A DNA stretch of 36,865 nt from an uncultured Lachnospiraceae bacterium (lineage in GTDB: Bacteria; Bacillota; Clostridia; Lachnospirales; Lachnospiraceae), in the NCBI GenBank assembly GCA_904420225.1, contig CAJFUP010000001.1:1-36865 (forward strand), read 5' to 3'. The notes under the pieces are model-generated. The model saw nothing but the letters and a program-made list of their open reading frames with translations, searched no databases and was not told the origin of the DNA. The translations under genes were made by a program, and so were the position numbers. The first letter of the stretch is position 1. The number at the start of each line of letters is the position of its first letter. Shown one piece after another: positions 36,174-36,865 of the stretch.

Positions 36174-36865
36174 ATGAGCAGGAAACAAAAGAGAGCAATA
36201 ACCATCACAGGGATAACCGGGGCGGTTTATTTGGTATTTCGATACCTGCTGCCCTTGGTTGTTCCTTTTTTCATTGCCCTTCTTTTGGCCAAGGCGGTCT
36301 GGCCTGCGGTTCGATTTCTCAATGGGAAAGGGAAGGTGCCGAAAACCTGGGCCGCCGGAGGGGTTCTGGCGCTGTATTTTGCCCTTTTTTTGGGGATAAT
36401 GTGGATAATTGGTGGAAAACTGGTGGAACAACTGGATTTTCTTGTGGATAAAATCCCTCAATATGTGGACAACATCTGTTCCTATCTGGATGGCGCCTGC
36501 CGTCAGCTGGATCATCTGCTGCACCTGGAAAGCGGCAGTATCATGGGACAGCTGCGGATCATGGTGGACGGAGCGGAGGAAAATGTGGTCTCCTTTGTGA
36601 TGCCGTATCTGATGACCGGATCTCTGCCGGTGGTCAAATGGCTGGTGGAATTTTTCACAGTGAGCACTGTGGCTGTCATCTCCGCTGTTATGATCATTGG
36701 AGAACGGGAAGAAATCAAAAAGTGGAAGGAAACCACCATGTTTCGTCGGGAAATTGCTGTCATCAGCCGCCGTCTGGGGGAAGTGGGAGGGGCTTATCTC
36801 AAGGTAGAGCTGATCATCATGCTTCTCACCACTGCCATCTGTATGGCAGGCCTGACCCTCATGGG
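36174..36865 (+). CDS. AI-2E / YtvI-type membrane protein, truncated by right window edge
   Basis: ATG at 36174 stays open to the window end: MSRKQKRAITITGITGAVYLVFRYLLPLVVPFFIALLLAKAVWPAVRFLNGKG...LALYFALFLGIMWIIGGKLVEQLDFLVDKIPQYVDNI. Not in the ORF track because no stop lies in the window. Confidence 0.85.
   Translation, partial: MSRKQKRAITITGITGAVYLVFRYLLPLVVPFFIALLLAKAVWPAVRFLNGKGKVPKTWAAGGVLALYFALFLGIMWIIGGKLVEQLDFLVDKIPQYVDNICSYLDGACRQLDHLLHLESGSIMGQLRIMVDGAEENVVSFVMPYLMTGSLPVVKWLVEFFTVSTVAVISAVMIIGEREEIKKWKETTMFRREIAVISRRLGEVGGAYLKVELIIMLLTTAICMAGLTLM

Noticed and set aside
1-36865. CRISPR arrays, tRNAs, rRNAs, IS elements, prophage
   Set aside because: No regularly spaced repeats, no TPsiC-type GGTTCGAATCC-like boxes, no transposase or integrase motifs seen on reading both strands.

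Overview
36.9-kb chromosomal window. Inferred to be a Lachnospiraceae-like spore-forming Clostridium, from gene content, codon style, and the CwlD- and YtvI-like genes. Most of it is ordinary housekeeping: S1-domain protein / Sir2 / lipoprotein, DUF951, rpsF-ssb-rpsR, MATE, gdpP-rplI-dnaB, mecA, pyk, cwlD-like amidase, aspartokinase, DedA, galE, ROK glucokinase, CBS/DRTGG pyrophosphatase, flavin reductase, shikimate kinase, murA, metK with a SAM-I riboswitch, an RluA-type pseudouridine synthase and a truncated AI-2E/YtvI-type gene. A small unsaturated-uronate cluster (kdgK divergent from two tandem GH88 paralogs) lies near the left end. Three genes are absent from the supplied ORF track: an edge-truncated HAD hydrolase on the left, a 59-aa DUF951 protein, and the edge-truncated AI-2E/YtvI protein on the right. 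I saw no CRISPR array, tRNA, rRNA or transposase. The best candidates for something undescribed are noncoding: (1) about 350 nt of GGA-rich, hairpin-rich, apparently untranslated sequence with its own promoter (about 18785-19145); (2) a leader with pseudoknot and alternative-stem potential upstream of an APH/choline-kinase-like gene (about 555-699); (3) a 17-bp perfect hairpin in the pyk leader; (4) extra hairpins after the SAM-I terminator in the metK leader. No clear novel multi-gene system is demonstrable from sequence alone.
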